DNA of 64,000 bases from Polynucleobacter sp. GWA2_45_21 (GCF_001830325.1 NZ_MHZG01000001.1:62001-126000); one strand, 5' to 3'; counted from the first letter of the stretch, positions 17,030 through 28,467 are shown. Numbers and translations are program-made. Notes: generated from the letters alone by a model not told the origin.

Positions 17030-18556
17030 ATGAAAGTATTTCTAATGCGTCTATGGAGAAAATTAAATTATTTTCTTCGCACTCAATCTCAAATTGCAGT
17101 TCAGTCAAGCAAAGAGGTTTTGCGCAGACAAGAAACACCTAATCAGACAGACGCCCTACATCCAGCACTTTGTAGTGTTGTCATTCCAGCGCTTAATGAA
17201 GAGAAGGCAATTGAGTCGGTCATTCAATACGCACAAAAAGATGCTTTCACTGGAGAGGTGATTGTGATTGATGACAGTTCGATTGACAACACAGCTCAAA
17301 TAGCCCGGGACGCTGGAGCGCAGATTCATACAAGCTCAATGCTGGGTAAAGGCGCCTCGATGCTTGACGGTGTTCAGGTCGCCACGTATGAGTACATTGT
17401 TTTTTTAGATGGCGACCTATCGGGCCTAGAAGAAAATATCATTGCAAAAATGTTAGCGCCGTTGATTGCAGATCAGGCTGACTTTGTAAAAGCAAAATTT
17501 GGCAGGGGCGGCGGGCGAGTTACCGAACTAACTGCAAAGCCCATGCTCAAGGTATTTTTTCCAGAATTAGCTGGGATTTCTCAACCACTCGGTGGAATTA
17601 TTGCAGCCAAAGCCTCCTTACTTAAAAAGCTTACTTTTGAATCTGGCTATGGTGTAGATATTGGCCTTCTTATTGACGCTCATCTTAAAGGGGCACGCAT
17701 CTGCGAGGTTGATATTGGTTCTTTAGAGCATGATAGCCAGCCTTTAGTAGACCTTACAACCATGGCCAATGAAGTGGCTCGTGTGATTCACCACTACTCC
17801 CGTCATGCTGGAAGACTACATGTAGAGCAAATTTCTGAAATGTATGAGGAGCAGAGACTAGCTTCAGCCTCATTTGATTACATAATCAATCGTCGCAAGG
17901 ATCGTCGTAAAGTAGTGCTATTGGATATGGATGGCACCATCACACCAAATCAATTTATCCGGGATTTGGCAAGCTTTACTCATACGGAAGAAACTTTGGC
18001 GGCCATACTTGATCTCCATAAAAATGATGCTAGCACTCGCGAACAGAGGGTTGCAGAGATCTTTAAATTTACCCATCGAACTCAGTTTGAAAAGGTCGCA
18101 ATGTCGATGCCCATCAAACCAGGCGTCGTGGAATTTGTAAATCAAATGAAGCGCAACGGCTTTATGGTTGGACTGATATCCGATAGCTACTTTATTGCCG
18201 CAGAAATCATGCGCAAGAGAATTTTTGCAGATTTTGCAATTGCGCATACCCTCAAATTTAGAAACGATATCTGCAGTGGCGAGTTAAATCTCAATAAAGA
18301 TTTTTATCCAGATCGTAGCCATGGCAATTTGCAGCCTTGCAAAAGCAACGTGATTAAACAATTTCTCTCTAAAAACAATAAACCAAGTTTCACTGAAGTT
18401 TGGGCTATTGGGGATCAGTTAAATGATCTTGATATGCTATTACTGGCTGATAAGGCCTTTGTTGTCGACCCCAAGTCTCCAGAGCTATTGAAGCACAAGC
18501 ATATTAAACATGTTTCTTCGTTTGAGGATTTATCTCAAGTCGATGTCATCATTTAA
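17030..18556 (+). CDS. Glucosyl-3-phosphoglycerate synthase/HAD phosphatase fusion
   Basis: The N-terminal ~290 residues are a GT-A glycosyltransferase: VVIPALNEEKAI, VIDDSS (Asp81-82), the metal-binding DGD at 127-129, then GRGGGRVTELTAKP at 158-171 and QPLGG...SGYGVDIGLLID, which closely recall GpgS (family GT81). That enzyme makes glucosyl-3-phosphoglycerate from an NDP-glucose and 3-phosphoglycerate. Residues ~295-508 form a SerB-like HAD phosphatase (LDMDGT with Asp299/Asp301; LISDSY; IGDQLNDLDML). Together the chain could make glucosylglycerate, a compatible solute, from end to end. A related substrate such as mannosyl-3-phosphoglycerate is possible. A GGAG ribosome site supports the start. 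Confidence 0.8.
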   Translation: MKVFLMRLWRKLNYFLRTQSQIAVQSSKEVLRRQETPNQTDALHPALCSVVIPALNEEKAIESVIQYAQKDAFTGEVIVIDDSSIDNTAQIARDAGAQIHTSSMLGKGASMLDGVQVATYEYIVFLDGDLSGLEENIIAKMLAPLIADQADFVKAKFGRGGGRVTELTAKPMLKVFFPELAGISQPLGGIIAAKASLLKKLTFESGYGVDIGLLIDAHLKGARICEVDIGSLEHDSQPLVDLTTMANEVARVIHHYSRHAGRLHVEQISEMYEEQRLASASFDYIINRRKDRRKVVLLDMDGTITPNQFIRDLASFTHTEETLAAILDLHKNDASTREQRVAEIFKFTHRTQFEKVAMSMPIKPGVVEFVNQMKRNGFMVGLISDSYFIAAEIMRKRIFADFAIAHTLKFRNDICSGELNLNKDFYPDRSHGNLQPCKSNVIKQFLSKNNKPSFTEVWAIGDQLNDLDMLLLADKAFVVDPKSPELLKHKHIKHVSSFEDLSQVDVII

Positions 18557-18611
18557 ACGGCTTTGAGTTCTCTCAATTAGACGGGTGTGCCCAAGGATTC
18601 GAATTGCCAAC

Positions 18612-19004
18612 TCAAGCAGTTAATGCCAAATGCGCAATGAATGCGGATCTGTTTTCTCCGGCTTTTTTTGCTTTTGCATCCAATCTAGCCAATACCCTTT
18701 TTGGAAGGGTGATATTGATTCGCTCTATTTCATCAGAAAGCAAGGCTGGATCAATCTCTACAATCGCCCAAACCCACCCTTTAAATTCTTTCCGCTTTTG
18801 CAACTCCCTCAACGAGCTTGGTTTTGGTATTTCTTGATTACGCTCTAAAGCAAGCTCAATCCAAATCTCTATAGCCTCTTTTGCATTTTCTATAGCCTCA
18901 TCAATATCTCTATCTCCAGCTGAGAAACAGCCTGCCAAATCTGGCACAACTACACCCCAGGCTTCCTTGCTAGATCCCGGCTCAATTGCAATCGGATATT
19001 TCAT
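18612..19004 (-). CDS. hicB: HicB-family antitoxin
   Basis: 130 residues: an N-terminal HicB partial RNase-H-like fold (AWGVVVPDLAGCFSAGD, then DEAIENAKEAIEIWIE), followed by a C-terminal ribbon-helix-helix DNA-binding segment (RINITLPKRVLARLDAKAKK). It neutralises HicA and represses the operon. Its ATG overlaps the stop of hicA by four bases. Confidence 0.9.
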   Translation of the reverse strand: MKYPIAIEPGSSKEAWGVVVPDLAGCFSAGDRDIDEAIENAKEAIEIWIELALERNQEIPKPSSLRELQKRKEFKGWVWAIVEIDPALLSDEIERINITLPKRVLARLDAKAKKAGENRSAFIAHLALTA

Positions 19005-19195
19005 TTATGGCCCCTCTTGATATCTGCCTGTTTTAATATTTTTTCCACTAAACCAAGACCCAAATCCTTTTTAGGATGAGGAATGCAAATATGCCCATCC
19101 TTTGTTCTGTGAATGAAGATATGATGCGAACCCCTCGTCCTAATGAGTACCCACCCATCACTCGTCAATAGCTCAATTAGTTTTTTACTGTGCAT
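19001..19195 (-). CDS. hicA: HicA-family mRNA interferase toxin
   Basis: 64 residues with the double-stranded-RNA-binding-like fold of HicA: KLIELLTSDGWVLIRTRGSH, the catalytic His in GSHHIF, and HPKKDLGLGLVEKILKQAD. A strong AGGAG precedes the ATG. The upstream region (19205-19240) holds direct repeats ACACACCAT that may be the HicB operator. Genes run hicA then hicB, the classical order. Confidence 0.9.
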   Translation of the reverse strand: MHSKKLIELLTSDGWVLIRTRGSHHIFIHRTKDGHICIPHPKKDLGLGLVEKILKQADIKRGHK

Positions 19196-19248
19196 CGATC
19201 TCCTTTTAAATTATACACACCATACACACCATATACGCATATATTGAT

Positions 19249-21738
19249 CTACTCTCCTTTTCGATGCCATAGGCGCTGGCTATGCTGGCGCCAAAATAGC
19301 GGCTCACTTTGGTTTAACTCCCATTTAGCTGGAAATTCCCAAACCTGCGCACCAGTGCTTGGTGTTTGATAAAAAGGAATATTCATACTTTGATATCGGG
19401 CGGTGACTGTTGGATGAGGGTGCCCGTAACGATTGCGATAGCCGTTTTGCGCAAATGCTTCATCAGGATTCAGTAACCATAGGAGATTTTGGGATGAGGA
19501 TGTTTTGCTACCGTGATGTGGAGCCATAAATATCAGCGCCTTGTCTTGTAAGTCATTGAGTGCTTCTTGGGTTAAGCGCTCAGTGATATCGGCTTCACCC
19601 TGCTTCTCCACATCACCCGTTAACCAGAACGAAGTGTTTGAGTTACGAACCTCCAGAACACAACTGACTTCATTGGGCTTTCTAGGGTGTTGATCTTCAA
19701 AAACTGTATCCGCATGCGGATGCCAAATATGAAACTCCACCCCATCCCATGACCATTGCTGGCCGAAGCGACAGGGGATCGCAGGAATCTTTCTACTCTC
19801 TAAATTTGCGAGCAATGGGTTGGTACTCGGCAAGGATCCCATCATTGAGTCAAACTGTATTTCTTTTAAAAGAGTTGCGGCTCCTCCAATGTGATCGCTA
19901 TCACTATGACTAATCACCATACGATCAATATGATTAATTCCCCTCCCTCTCAGATACGGCAGGATGATTCTTTGGCCTGCATTATCTTTCCCTTGAATGG
20001 GTCCAGTGTCATATAGCAATCGCTTTGTTTTAGTTTCGATTAGGACTGATGTGCCTTGACCGATATCGAGTACCGTTGCTCGAAATTCACCTAGAGCCAA
20101 ATTAGTGTTTTGACTTGGGTGGATAAATAAACTCGTAGTGAGTGCGAGCCCGACGACTCTAGAAAACCAACTCTCTCGAATGGATCCAGGGCGAATCGCC
20201 AAGATGATGCCAGCGGTGGAGAGTGTTATCGCCCACCAAGCGGGCTGACTGAACCAGGCAACTGCCCATCTCCAATTAGCCATCCAAGCCAGCATGATAG
20301 CTAGGCAATCCATCGTGGCATGGGCTGATATTAATAGCCACTTACCCATGAAGTCAGGCAATAAGGCGCCCGCAATCGCCAGAGGCGTCACGATATAACT
20401 CACCACAGGAATAGCAATTGCATTTGCCAATGGCGAAACTATCGAGACTTGATAAAACCAATACAGAGTCAATGGCAAAAGTGCGATAGTAACTACGGCC
20501 TGCACACGACAAGCCTCTTTAAGCGCTTGAGAAAATCTATATCGCCAATCAAGCTCCAACTCTCTGCCAGTGGGTAGCCCCAATAAACCATCCGAATCCT
20601 GCATGGCGAACAAAATTGCCGCTACCGCCCCAAATGAGAGCCAGAATCCCGGCGTATAGGGCGCCATTGGATCAATCAGTAAAACAACAAAGAGAGCCCA
20701 CCACCAGATATCAAATGATCGGGGGTTTCTGCCAGACCATAGGGCAAACGCAACTACGCCTACCATATACATCGTTCGCTGTGCCGGAATCTGAAATCCA
20801 GCTAACCAAGCATATACAAAGGCCGTTAGAAAACCGACTACCGCAGCAAACTTCCCAACAGGAATCAATAAGGGCAGATTATTACGACGCCATAAAAAGG
20901 TGGCCAGCATCGCACCGAAGCCAGCCAGCATGGTTACATGCAGACCCGATATCGATATGAGGTGGCCAATACCAGTGGCATTGAATACACGCCAGTCTTC
21001 TTGGTCTATTGCATTTTGGTCCCCCATGACCAGTGCTGCAATCACCCCGCCATAACGTGCACTCTTTGGAAGCTGGCGCTGAATTTTTTGCCTTAATTTC
21101 CAGCGCTGATATTCCATGGCTAGAGCGAATTCAGACATACCAATATCTTTTTCAAGAAGTAACTTGCCAGACCTCACTGATCCAATGGCACCAAAGTCTT
21201 TATGAAAAGACCAGCGCTCAAAATCAAAGGTGTAGGGATTGAGTGACCCATACGGCCTTTTGATTTTGACTTTGAACTCCCAGCGCTGACCTGGAATAAT
21301 TTGGGGGACATCTTGAGGGTTACGCCATGCTGGCTGCCAACTTAAATACACCTGCGTAGGAATTGAATCAATTGACTCCTTGCCTAACCATGCCCGATCC
21401 ACCTCAAAAGAAAACTTGGCGCCACCGGACGAACTTTGTGGCAAGGCATTGACTCTGCCTTCAAGAACAAGATCCTTACCCTCATACTCGATGGAAAGAA
21501 CATGAGTCAGTCGACTTTGTGCGTAATGTGCATTCCATGCAAATCCCAAAGCAAAACAGCATGTAGTGAGTAATGCGCTGCTGACATAGCAATATTGAAT
21601 TAACGAGCGATTGATGTAGGCGCAGGATAGAGAAATGAAGATGGTTATTATGCATATCCAATACCAATACTCTGGCACAGTAGGCAAAAATAGAAGAAGC
21701 GATCCCCCGGCGATGAACGCCGCAATATTGATACGCAA
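19249..21738 (-). CDS. comEC: ComEC/Rec2 DNA-uptake channel protein
   Basis: 829 residues, inner membrane. An N-terminal membrane/OB-like part is followed by the competence domain with many transmembrane helices (ISGLHVTMLAGFGAML, IPAQRTMYMVGVVAFALWSG), and then a C-terminal metallo-beta-lactamase domain with VISHSDSDHIGGA and FMAPHHGSKTS. It carries single-stranded DNA into the cytoplasm during natural transformation. It is the last gene of lolC-lolD-tatD-comEC, four bases after tatD. Confidence 0.93.
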   Translation of the reverse strand: MRINIAAFIAGGSLLLFLPTVPEYWYWICIITIFISLSCAYINRSLIQYCYVSSALLTTCCFALGFAWNAHYAQSRLTHVLSIEYEGKDLVLEGRVNALPQSSSGGAKFSFEVDRAWLGKESIDSIPTQVYLSWQPAWRNPQDVPQIIPGQRWEFKVKIKRPYGSLNPYTFDFERWSFHKDFGAIGSVRSGKLLLEKDIGMSEFALAMEYQRWKLRQKIQRQLPKSARYGGVIAALVMGDQNAIDQEDWRVFNATGIGHLISISGLHVTMLAGFGAMLATFLWRRNNLPLLIPVGKFAAVVGFLTAFVYAWLAGFQIPAQRTMYMVGVVAFALWSGRNPRSFDIWWWALFVVLLIDPMAPYTPGFWLSFGAVAAILFAMQDSDGLLGLPTGRELELDWRYRFSQALKEACRVQAVVTIALLPLTLYWFYQVSIVSPLANAIAIPVVSYIVTPLAIAGALLPDFMGKWLLISAHATMDCLAIMLAWMANWRWAVAWFSQPAWWAITLSTAGIILAIRPGSIRESWFSRVVGLALTTSLFIHPSQNTNLALGEFRATVLDIGQGTSVLIETKTKRLLYDTGPIQGKDNAGQRIILPYLRGRGINHIDRMVISHSDSDHIGGAATLLKEIQFDSMMGSLPSTNPLLANLESRKIPAIPCRFGQQWSWDGVEFHIWHPHADTVFEDQHPRKPNEVSCVLEVRNSNTSFWLTGDVEKQGEADITERLTQEALNDLQDKALIFMAPHHGSKTSSSQNLLWLLNPDEAFAQNGYRNRYGHPHPTVTARYQSMNIPFYQTPSTGAQVWEFPAKWELNQSEPLFWRQHSQRLWHRKGE

Positions 21739-21742
21739 GCTC

Positions 21743-22603
21743 TTAAGAAGCGGATTGTGGGTTTAGTTTATTGGCCATTAATAATGACCAACGGGGCAAT
21801 ACCTGCATCGCGTTTTGCCAAACTACTTTTGAAAATACTTCTTCACTAATACCGCGAATGCTAGCTAGTTGCTGAGCAATTCTGGGGAGTAAAGCGGGCT
21901 CATTGAATTGCCCACCCTCTTCCCTAAGCCATGCCGGCGGAATATCCGGCGCATCTGTTTCAGTAACGATGCTCTCAAGCGGCAATTCGTTTAAAAGACG
22001 ACGAATCTGCAATGCCCTATCGTAGGTTGCCGCCCCACCAAATCCCAGTTTGAAACCCAATTCAATAAATTGCTCAGCTTGCTGATGACTCCCATTGAAT
22101 GCATGCGCTATACCGCTGGGAACTTTTCTTTTGCGCAGCGCTTTGAGGATGGCATCTTGTGAGCGGCGCACATGCAAAATGACTGGCAACTGGAACTGTT
22201 GAGCCAAATCGAGTTGCTTATGAAAGAAATACTCTTGGCGCTGAGGATCAAGACCCTCGACAAAATAATCTAAGCCAATCTCACCAATACCTACAAATCG
22301 AGGATCGTTCAATGATTGCTCAATTTGCTTCTGAAGAATCTCGATATCACTCTCTTGGGCTTGATTGATGTATAGCGGATGGATGCCCAGGGTATAAACC
22401 AAGCCTGGAATTTGATTACTAAATTGATCTGCTAATTCTCTAGCCTTAAGCCAATCAGACGATTGAACTGTAGGCAGCAAGATAGCTTTAACGCTTTTAC
22501 TTGCTGCTCTTGAAACAATTTCAGGAAGTGAGTTTGAGAACTCCGGCGCATCTAGATGGCAATGGGTATCAACCCATGCGAGCTCTTTGCCAACTTCGCT
22601 CAT
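21743..22603 (-). CDS. tatD: TatD-family metal-dependent deoxyribonuclease
   Basis: 286 residues of the TatD hydrolase family: DTHCHLD near the start (metal-binding His pair), [28 protein letters not shown], and ETDAPDIPP near residue 220. It acts as a metal-dependent 3'-5' nuclease in the cytoplasm. It overlaps the end of lolD by four bases (ATGA). Confidence 0.92.
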   Translation of the reverse strand: MSEVGKELAWVDTHCHLDAPEFSNSLPEIVSRAASKSVKAILLPTVQSSDWLKARELADQFSNQIPGLVYTLGIHPLYINQAQESDIEILQKQIEQSLNDPRFVGIGEIGLDYFVEGLDPQRQEYFFHKQLDLAQQFQLPVILHVRRSQDAILKALRKRKVPSGIAHAFNGSHQQAEQFIELGFKLGFGGAATYDRALQIRRLLNELPLESIVTETDAPDIPPAWLREEGGQFNEPALLPRIAQQLASIRGISEEVFSKVVWQNAMQVLPRWSLLMANKLNPQSAS

Positions 22604-23310
22604 TGCGCGAAAGTCTTTAATACTCCGCGCTCTAAATGCAAAATCCGGTCACAACGTTTAGCGCGAATAGGGTCATGGGTCACAATCACGAAAGCAGTAC
22701 CCTGCTCACGAGCAATATCTAACATCAAGTCAAATACACCATCAGCAGTTTCAGTATCGAGATTGCCAGTTGGCTCATCCGCTAAGACGCAAGCGGGATT
22801 GCCCACTAAGGCACGAGCAACCGCTACTCGTTGACGCTCACCACCAGATAGCTCGCCTGGGGTATGTTGAACTCGCTTTGCTAAACCGACCGCATGCAAC
22901 ATCGTATTGGCACGTTCCATAGACTCTTCATTACTCAGTCCACGAATACGTAAAGGTAAGGCGACGTTTTCAACAGCACTGAATTCATCTAAGAGATGAT
23001 GGAACTGATAAATAAAACCCAAACTCTGATTGCGCAATTGATCCAGTTTTCTCACTGGCAATTGATGGAGATTTTCTCCAGCCAAAATGACTGTCCCTGA
23101 GCTAGGCGTATCTAATCCACCCAACAAATGCAACAAAGTGCTCTTACCAGAACCCGAAGATCCAACAATAGCTACCTTCTCAGAAGCGTTTACCTGTAAA
23201 TCAATTTCCTTAAGGACGTCAACTGCTGTTGGTCCTTTGCCATAAGTCTTTGCAAGGTCGGATGCACTCAGAATCACGCCATTGTTTTTTTCATTCTTGA
23301 AATTACTCAT
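22600..23310 (-). CDS. lolD: Lipoprotein-releasing ABC transporter ATPase LolD
   Basis: ATPase that powers extraction of outer-membrane lipoproteins from the inner membrane. Walker A (GSSGSGKST), signature ([15 protein letters not shown]) and Walker B ([12 protein letters not shown]) are all present. I start at the ATG at 23310, which overlaps the lolC stop by eight bases; an upstream extension to 23346 would lie inside lolC. Confidence 0.95.
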   Translation of the reverse strand: MSNFKNEKNNGVILSASDLAKTYGKGPTAVDVLKEIDLQVNASEKVAIVGSSGSGKSTLLHLLGGLDTPSSGTVILAGENLHQLPVRKLDQLRNQSLGFIYQFHHLLDEFSAVENVALPLRIRGLSNEESMERANTMLHAVGLAKRVQHTPGELSGGERQRVAVARALVGNPACVLADEPTGNLDTETADGVFDLMLDIAREQGTAFVIVTHDPIRAKRCDRILHLERGVLKTFAQ

Positions 23311-24565
23311 AGCGCAATGCCTCCGCAGGTTGAACTTGGGCGGCACGGCGACTTGGATACAGGGTAGCTAATACAGAAAGGCCGAAAGCCATCAAGCCCA
23401 CTGTCACCACATCAGATAAACGCACATCCGAAGGCAACTCACTAATAAAGTAGACATCGCGTGGCAAGAAGCGCACTCGGAAGATCGCTTCTATAGCAGG
23501 AACAATCACATCAATATTTAAAGCAATGAGAAGACCAAGACCAACACCGGCTAAAGAGCCTAGCAAACCAATCGCCAATCCCTGAACCAAGAAGATGCGC
23601 TGAATGAGCCCTGGGCTTGCACCCATCGTTCTCAAGATGGCAATATCGGCCTGCTTCTCATTCACCGTCATTACCAAGGTAGAAACCAAATTAAAGGCAG
23701 CTACAGCAATAATCAGGGTCAGGATGATGAACATCATCTTCCTTTCGGTTTGAACTGCTGCAAACCAATTCCGATTCGAGCGTGACCAGTCGCTAACCCA
23801 CAAAGCTTGCGGAACAACCTGGGCTAATTCAGCAGCAATTTCTGGCGCACGTTGCATATCATCGACCTTCACGCGCAAACCAGATGGATCTTGTAAACGC
23901 AATAAAGCTGCGGCATCTTTCCAATGCATGATGGCAAGGGAGCTGTCGTATTCATAATGGCCGCTATCCACAATACCAACTACCTGAAGCGTGCGCATTC
24001 TAGGCATAGCGCCTGCAGGAGTGAGATCGCTTTCTGGCACGATGAGATTAATGCGATCACCCACGCGTGCCCCAACAATATTAGCGAGCTGGGCGCCCAA
24101 AGCAACACCAAAAGCACCTGGCTTCAGATCCTCAATGCTGCCGGCAACAAATTGCTTTGGTAAATCAGAAACCTTACCTTCTTCGCTTGGAAGCACCCCT
24201 CGGATCGCGACGCCACGCATCACACTATCGCGACTCAATAAACCTTGTGAGCTCACCATGGGGGCGACACCAACAACGTGAGGCTGAGCAGCCACCTTCA
24301 GTGCAATCGGCTCCCAATTGGCCAAACCATCTGGAGCAGTAATTTCAACATGAGAAAGGACGGAAAGCATCCGATCGCGCACTTCCTTTTGGAACCCGTT
24401 CATCACTGAAAGCACCACAATCAGGGCGGCAACGCCCAAAGCAATGCCTGCGGTGGAGATTCCGGAGATAAAAGAAAGGAAGCCATCACGCTTACCCACG
24501 GTCTTCCGACGCTTAGATCGGGTGTAGCGCAGGCCAATTTCTAGCTCAATAGGAAGTCTCAACAT
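23303..24565 (-). CDS. lolC: Lipoprotein-releasing permease LolC/LolE
   Basis: 420 residues with the family's layout: one N-terminal transmembrane helix ([20 protein letters not shown]), a large periplasmic domain, then three C-terminal helices ([60 protein letters not shown]). It works with LolD as a homodimer-type LolF/LolC permease, since no second permease gene follows. The ATG at 24565 is preferred over a GTG six bases upstream. Confidence 0.93.
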   Translation of the reverse strand: MLRLPIELEIGLRYTRSKRRKTVGKRDGFLSFISGISTAGIALGVAALIVVLSVMNGFQKEVRDRMLSVLSHVEITAPDGLANWEPIALKVAAQPHVVGVAPMVSSQGLLSRDSVMRGVAIRGVLPSEEGKVSDLPKQFVAGSIEDLKPGAFGVALGAQLANIVGARVGDRINLIVPESDLTPAGAMPRMRTLQVVGIVDSGHYEYDSSLAIMHWKDAAALLRLQDPSGLRVKVDDMQRAPEIAAELAQVVPQALWVSDWSRSNRNWFAAVQTERKMMFIILTLIIAVAAFNLVSTLVMTVNEKQADIAILRTMGASPGLIQRIFLVQGLAIGLLGSLAGVGLGLLIALNIDVIVPAIEAIFRVRFLPRDVYFISELPSDVRLSDVVTVGLMAFGLSVLATLYPSRRAAQVQPAEALRYE

Positions 24566-24611
24566 ACACACAGTTTAGTGAATTAAATGGGCAAACCGAT
24601 GGATTCTGTAA

Positions 24612-25592
24612 ATGCCACCTAAAATCAGGGGAATGACTGCCAATTTGACCTCCCCAGCAAGTGCTTTGCGACGCTTTACCCTTATGGTCTCAGGGGAAGA
24701 TGCTATTGACGCTGGACCGGACCAGAATGTCCCGCCAAGCGGACTGCCACAAGAGCGGTTTCTATTGGGCGATAGGCTCCCAATAGCGCCAGTATTGTTG
24801 TTAGGTCAGAGTGACTTGGCGATCAATCCAAATGAAACCATTGCCTGCCTTCAACCGGTACATCTGCACGCTACCCGAGATCACTTGATTTTGATGGCAC
24901 AAAGTCAGATAGATCTGACTGAAAATGAATCTGCCAGATTACTAAATATTGCCCTCCCATTTATTGAAGAGGATTTTGGCAGCAAAGTCTTATTCCAAGG
25001 GCAGCGTGATTGGTTTATTCCAGCAGGACCGTTTGCTAGTCTAGCTACTCACTCGATTGATCAAGCACATGGGCGCAATATCGATTGGTGGATGCCACGC
25101 GATACGAGTGAAATTGGAATTGCCAAGCTCTGGCGCAAACTCCAAAATGAAATTCAAATGCTCTGGCATATTGACCCAGTCAATGAAGAACGAGAGCAAC
25201 GCGGATATCCCAGCATTAACTCGCTTTGGATTAGTGGCATTGGAAAACTAGCGGATATTCAAACTCCTCAATTGTTTGAGAAAGTAAATCAGATATATGG
25301 AGATCATGCCCTTCTACCTGGACTGGCAAAGTATCTTGAAATTTCCCAGCGGAACGAAATTGACTTCTCACAACTTCAGAATGCCTTTGCGTGGATTGAT
25401 CGCCCTGAGGGTATTTTGGATAATTTAAGAAGAGCTCTCTTGAGCAATGAGTTAGATGAAATTGAAATCATCGATTTTCCAAAGGGGCAAGCCCGCCACA
25501 GAATCTTCACAGCAAAAGACTTCAATAAAAAGTCTTGGGCCTTCTGGAAAAAATCAGAACCCTTAACTTGGTCAGAAATTATTGCAACATGA
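24612..25592 (+). CDS. Conserved hypothetical protein upstream of recJ
   Basis: 326 residues with no signal peptide or membrane helix. The middle part (NETIACLQPVHLHATRDHLI, then a Trp-rich segment RNIDWWMPRD) suggests a folded cytoplasmic enzyme, but I do not recognise the family with confidence. Its stop overlaps the recJ start by four bases (ATGA), so the two are translationally coupled. The start could also be the ATG at 24633. Confidence 0.75.
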   Translation: MPPKIRGMTANLTSPASALRRFTLMVSGEDAIDAGPDQNVPPSGLPQERFLLGDRLPIAPVLLLGQSDLAINPNETIACLQPVHLHATRDHLILMAQSQIDLTENESARLLNIALPFIEEDFGSKVLFQGQRDWFIPAGPFASLATHSIDQAHGRNIDWWMPRDTSEIGIAKLWRKLQNEIQMLWHIDPVNEEREQRGYPSINSLWISGIGKLADIQTPQLFEKVNQIYGDHALLPGLAKYLEISQRNEIDFSQLQNAFAWIDRPEGILDNLRRALLSNELDEIEIIDFPKGQARHRIFTAKDFNKKSWAFWKKSEPLTWSEIIAT

Positions 25593-27334
25593 GTGTATTT
25601 TCTCAGCGCCCCTTTTCTGATCGCACGGCCAGTTGGTTGCAACAAAGCGGTTTACACCCACTACTGGCTAGACTGTATGCAGCGCGTGGCATTGATAAAC
25701 CCGATGAACTCTCATTAGATCTCAAACAACTTCTCTCGCCAGTGGAGTTGAAAAACTGTATCAGCACTGCTACCCTACTCGCCGATATTCTCGATCGTAA
25801 GGAAGCGATGCTGGTGGTAGCAGACTACGACTGTGATGGTGCCACCGCCTGTGCTGTTGCGCTCAGAGGCTTAAAGATGTTGGGTGAGCCAGATACCCCT
25901 ATTCAGTTCTTGGTGCCAAATCGTTTTACGATGGGCTACGGCTTAACTCCAGAAGTAGTTGACTTAGCGGCTCAGCAAAGTCCTAGGCCTAAATATCTTA
26001 TTACTGTAGATAACGGTATTGCCAGTGAAGCTGGGGTAGATCGAGCTCGCGAATTGGGTATGGAAGTCATCGTGACTGACCACCATTTACCAGGCGATAG
26101 ATTACCAAAAGCTACTGCAATCGTAAATCCCAATCAGCCCGGCTGCACCTTTCCAAGTAAAGCACTTGCAGGCGTGGGTGTGATGTTCTATTTATTAGTT
26201 GCTCTACGCGCAGAACTTCGTAAGCGTGGGAAATTTACTGCCGAGACTCAACCCAAAATCGAGAACTTATTAGATTTGGTGGCCTTGGGTACCGTAGCAG
26301 ATGTGGCACAACTTGACCGCAATAATCGCATCCTGGTTTCCAATGGTTTGAAGCGTATTCGGGCTGGCGCATCTCAGGCTGGTATTCAAGCCTTGTTCCA
26401 GGCCGCGGTGCGCGATCCGCGCAAGGCGAATACCTTTGACTTAGGGTTCGCTATCGGCCCTCGCTTGAATGCCGCTGGTCGCTTGGCAGACATGACTCTC
26501 GGCATCCGCTTATTGCTCAGCGATAAACCCGATGAAGCTATTGAACTAGCTTATGAACTTGATCGCATTAATCGCGAGCGACGTGTGATTGAAGGCGGTA
26601 TGCAAGAAGCTGCCCTCGCCCACCTCGCAGAAGATCAATTGACGGGCACCATGGCAGAACGCTCAAGCATTTGTCTTTGGAACGCAGAATGGCATCAAGG
26701 CGTTGTAGGCATTGTTGCTTCCCGCCTCAAAGAGAGATTCAATCGTCCTGCCATTGTGTTTGCTCCAGCAGATGGCGCTAGTGGTGAAGAATTGCGTGGC
26801 TCCGGTAGATCATTGACTGGGTTTCATCTGCGCGATGCTTTAGACATTGTTTCTAAGCGCGAGCCGGGCCTGATTCTCAAGTTTGGTGGTCATGCCATGG
26901 CAGCGGGCCTGAGTATCAGAAAAGCAGATTTTGAAAAGTTTGATGCGGCATTTCAAGAGGTTGCCAATCAATTACTGAACGATGAACTATTAGAGCGTCG
27001 CCACATTCATGATGGTCCACTCGATCTTTCTGAGTTCACACCCGAAACAGGCGATCTTCTTGCTGAAGAAATCTGGGGCCAAGGCTTTCCTCAACCGATT
27101 TTTTATGGGGAATTTGAGGTCGGACAACAAAGCCTCATGAAGGAAAAACACCTACGCTTGCAGCTTCGTCCGATTGGGGATGGGAAGCTAGCTAGCAAGC
27201 CATTTACCGGTGTTTGGTTCAACCGGACTCAGCCCTTGCCGGCCAAGGCCAAGCTGGCCTACCGCCTGGTAACCGACCGCTTTCAGGGTCAAGCTCGCGT
27301 ACAACTCATGGTTGAGGCCCACGACGAGGGTTGA
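25589..27334 (+). CDS. recJ: Single-strand-specific 5'-3' exonuclease RecJ
   Basis: 581 residues from the ATG at 25589. The DHH phosphoesterase motifs are clear: [12 protein letters not shown], the ITVDNG block, VTDHHLPGD and the DHHA1 segment with [11 protein letters not shown]. It digests 5' single-stranded DNA in RecFOR recombination, mismatch repair and base-excision repair. It is coupled to the preceding gene by a four-base overlap; an in-frame extension upstream to 25535 lies within that gene and is rejected. Confidence 0.95.
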   Translation: MSVFSQRPFSDRTASWLQQSGLHPLLARLYAARGIDKPDELSLDLKQLLSPVELKNCISTATLLADILDRKEAMLVVADYDCDGATACAVALRGLKMLGEPDTPIQFLVPNRFTMGYGLTPEVVDLAAQQSPRPKYLITVDNGIASEAGVDRARELGMEVIVTDHHLPGDRLPKATAIVNPNQPGCTFPSKALAGVGVMFYLLVALRAELRKRGKFTAETQPKIENLLDLVALGTVADVAQLDRNNRILVSNGLKRIRAGASQAGIQALFQAAVRDPRKANTFDLGFAIGPRLNAAGRLADMTLGIRLLLSDKPDEAIELAYELDRINRERRVIEGGMQEAALAHLAEDQLTGTMAERSSICLWNAEWHQGVVGIVASRLKERFNRPAIVFAPADGASGEELRGSGRSLTGFHLRDALDIVSKREPGLILKFGGHAMAAGLSIRKADFEKFDAAFQEVANQLLNDELLERRHIHDGPLDLSEFTPETGDLLAEEIWGQGFPQPIFYGEFEVGQQSLMKEKHLRLQLRPIGDGKLASKPFTGVWFNRTQPLPAKAKLAYRLVTDRFQGQARVQLMVEAHDEG

Positions 27335-27362
27335 GTAGCAATAACCCCCTTATAATTAGGGG

Positions 27363-28467
27363 ATGGAAGCCGAACAACTCAATATTATTTCAAATACCTT
27401 GTCCGATCTGCTCACTCGTGAGCAAGCACTTCGGGGGTATCTTTGACTTCGAAGTAAAGTCACGACGCCTTACTGAAGTTAACTCTATTCTTGAAGATCC
27501 CACTATCTGGGACGATCAAAAGAAAGCACAAGCCCTCGGCAAAGAAAAGAAATTGCTCGATGGTGTTGTTGCTACCCTCACCGATTTAAATAGCAATATC
27601 ACTGGTGCCCTCGAATTATTCGACATGGCTAAGGAAGAAAGTGATTTTGAAACGATTGCTGCTATCGAGCAAGACGTTGAGAGTTATAGCAAGATCATCC
27701 ACGATCTTGAGTTCCGTCGCATGTTCCATAACGAGATGGATTCCTGTAATTGCTTTATTGACATTCAAGCAGGCGCTGGCGGAACAGAGGCTTGCGACTG
27801 GGCCAGCATGCTCTTCCGTCAATACCTCAAGTATTGCGAACGCAAAGGCTATAAAACAGAAATTCTGGAAGAGTCTGATGGTGATGTTGCTGGCATTAAG
27901 AGCGCCACTATCAAAGTGGATGGTGAGTATGCTTACGGTCACCTCCGCTCAGAGACTGGCGTTCACCGTCTAGTTCGTAAATCACCATTTGATTCATCAA
28001 ACGGTCGTCACACCTCTTTTGCCAGTATTTATGTGTATCCAGAGATTGATGACTCGATTGAGATTGATGTCAATCCAGCTGATATTCGTACTGATACCTA
28101 TCGCGCCTCTGGTGCAGGTGGTCAGCACATTAATAAAACCGACTCTGCAGTTCGCTTGACCCACCTTCCAACCGGAATTGTGGTGCAGTGTCAGAATGAT
28201 CGAAGCCAACACCGTAATAGAGCTGAAGCGATGACGATGTTGAAATCACGTTTGTATGAGCATGAGATGCAAAAGCGTCGTGCAGAGCAAGACAAACTTG
28301 AAGCCAGCAAGACCGATGTAGGTTGGGGTCACCAGATCCGCTCCTATGTACTGGATCAAAGCCGCATCAAAGACTTGCGTACAAACGTTGAGATATCCAA
28401 TACACAAAAGGTATTGGATGGTGATCTTGACGCCTTTATTGAAGCCAGCCTGAAACAAGGCGTTTGA
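27363..28467 (+). CDS. prfB: Peptide chain release factor 2 (programmed +1 frameshift)
   Basis: RF2 releases polypeptides at UGA and UAA. The first 27 codons (27363-27443) end at an in-frame TGA (27444-27446); a +1 shift at CTT-T skips base 27444 and continues to 28467, giving 367 residues. The SPF recognition motif ([12 protein letters not shown]) and the GGQ catalytic motif ([18 protein letters not shown]) are intact. The frameshift autoregulates RF2: low RF2 slows termination at the internal UGA and favours shifting. lysS follows within 35 bases, a common arrangement. Confidence 0.96.
27432..27447 (+). promoter_or_regulatory. prfB programmed frameshift signal
   Basis: CGGGGGTATCTTTGAC: an internal Shine-Dalgarno-like GGGGG three bases before the slippery CTT TGA C, almost identical to the E. 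coli site. Confidence 0.95.
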
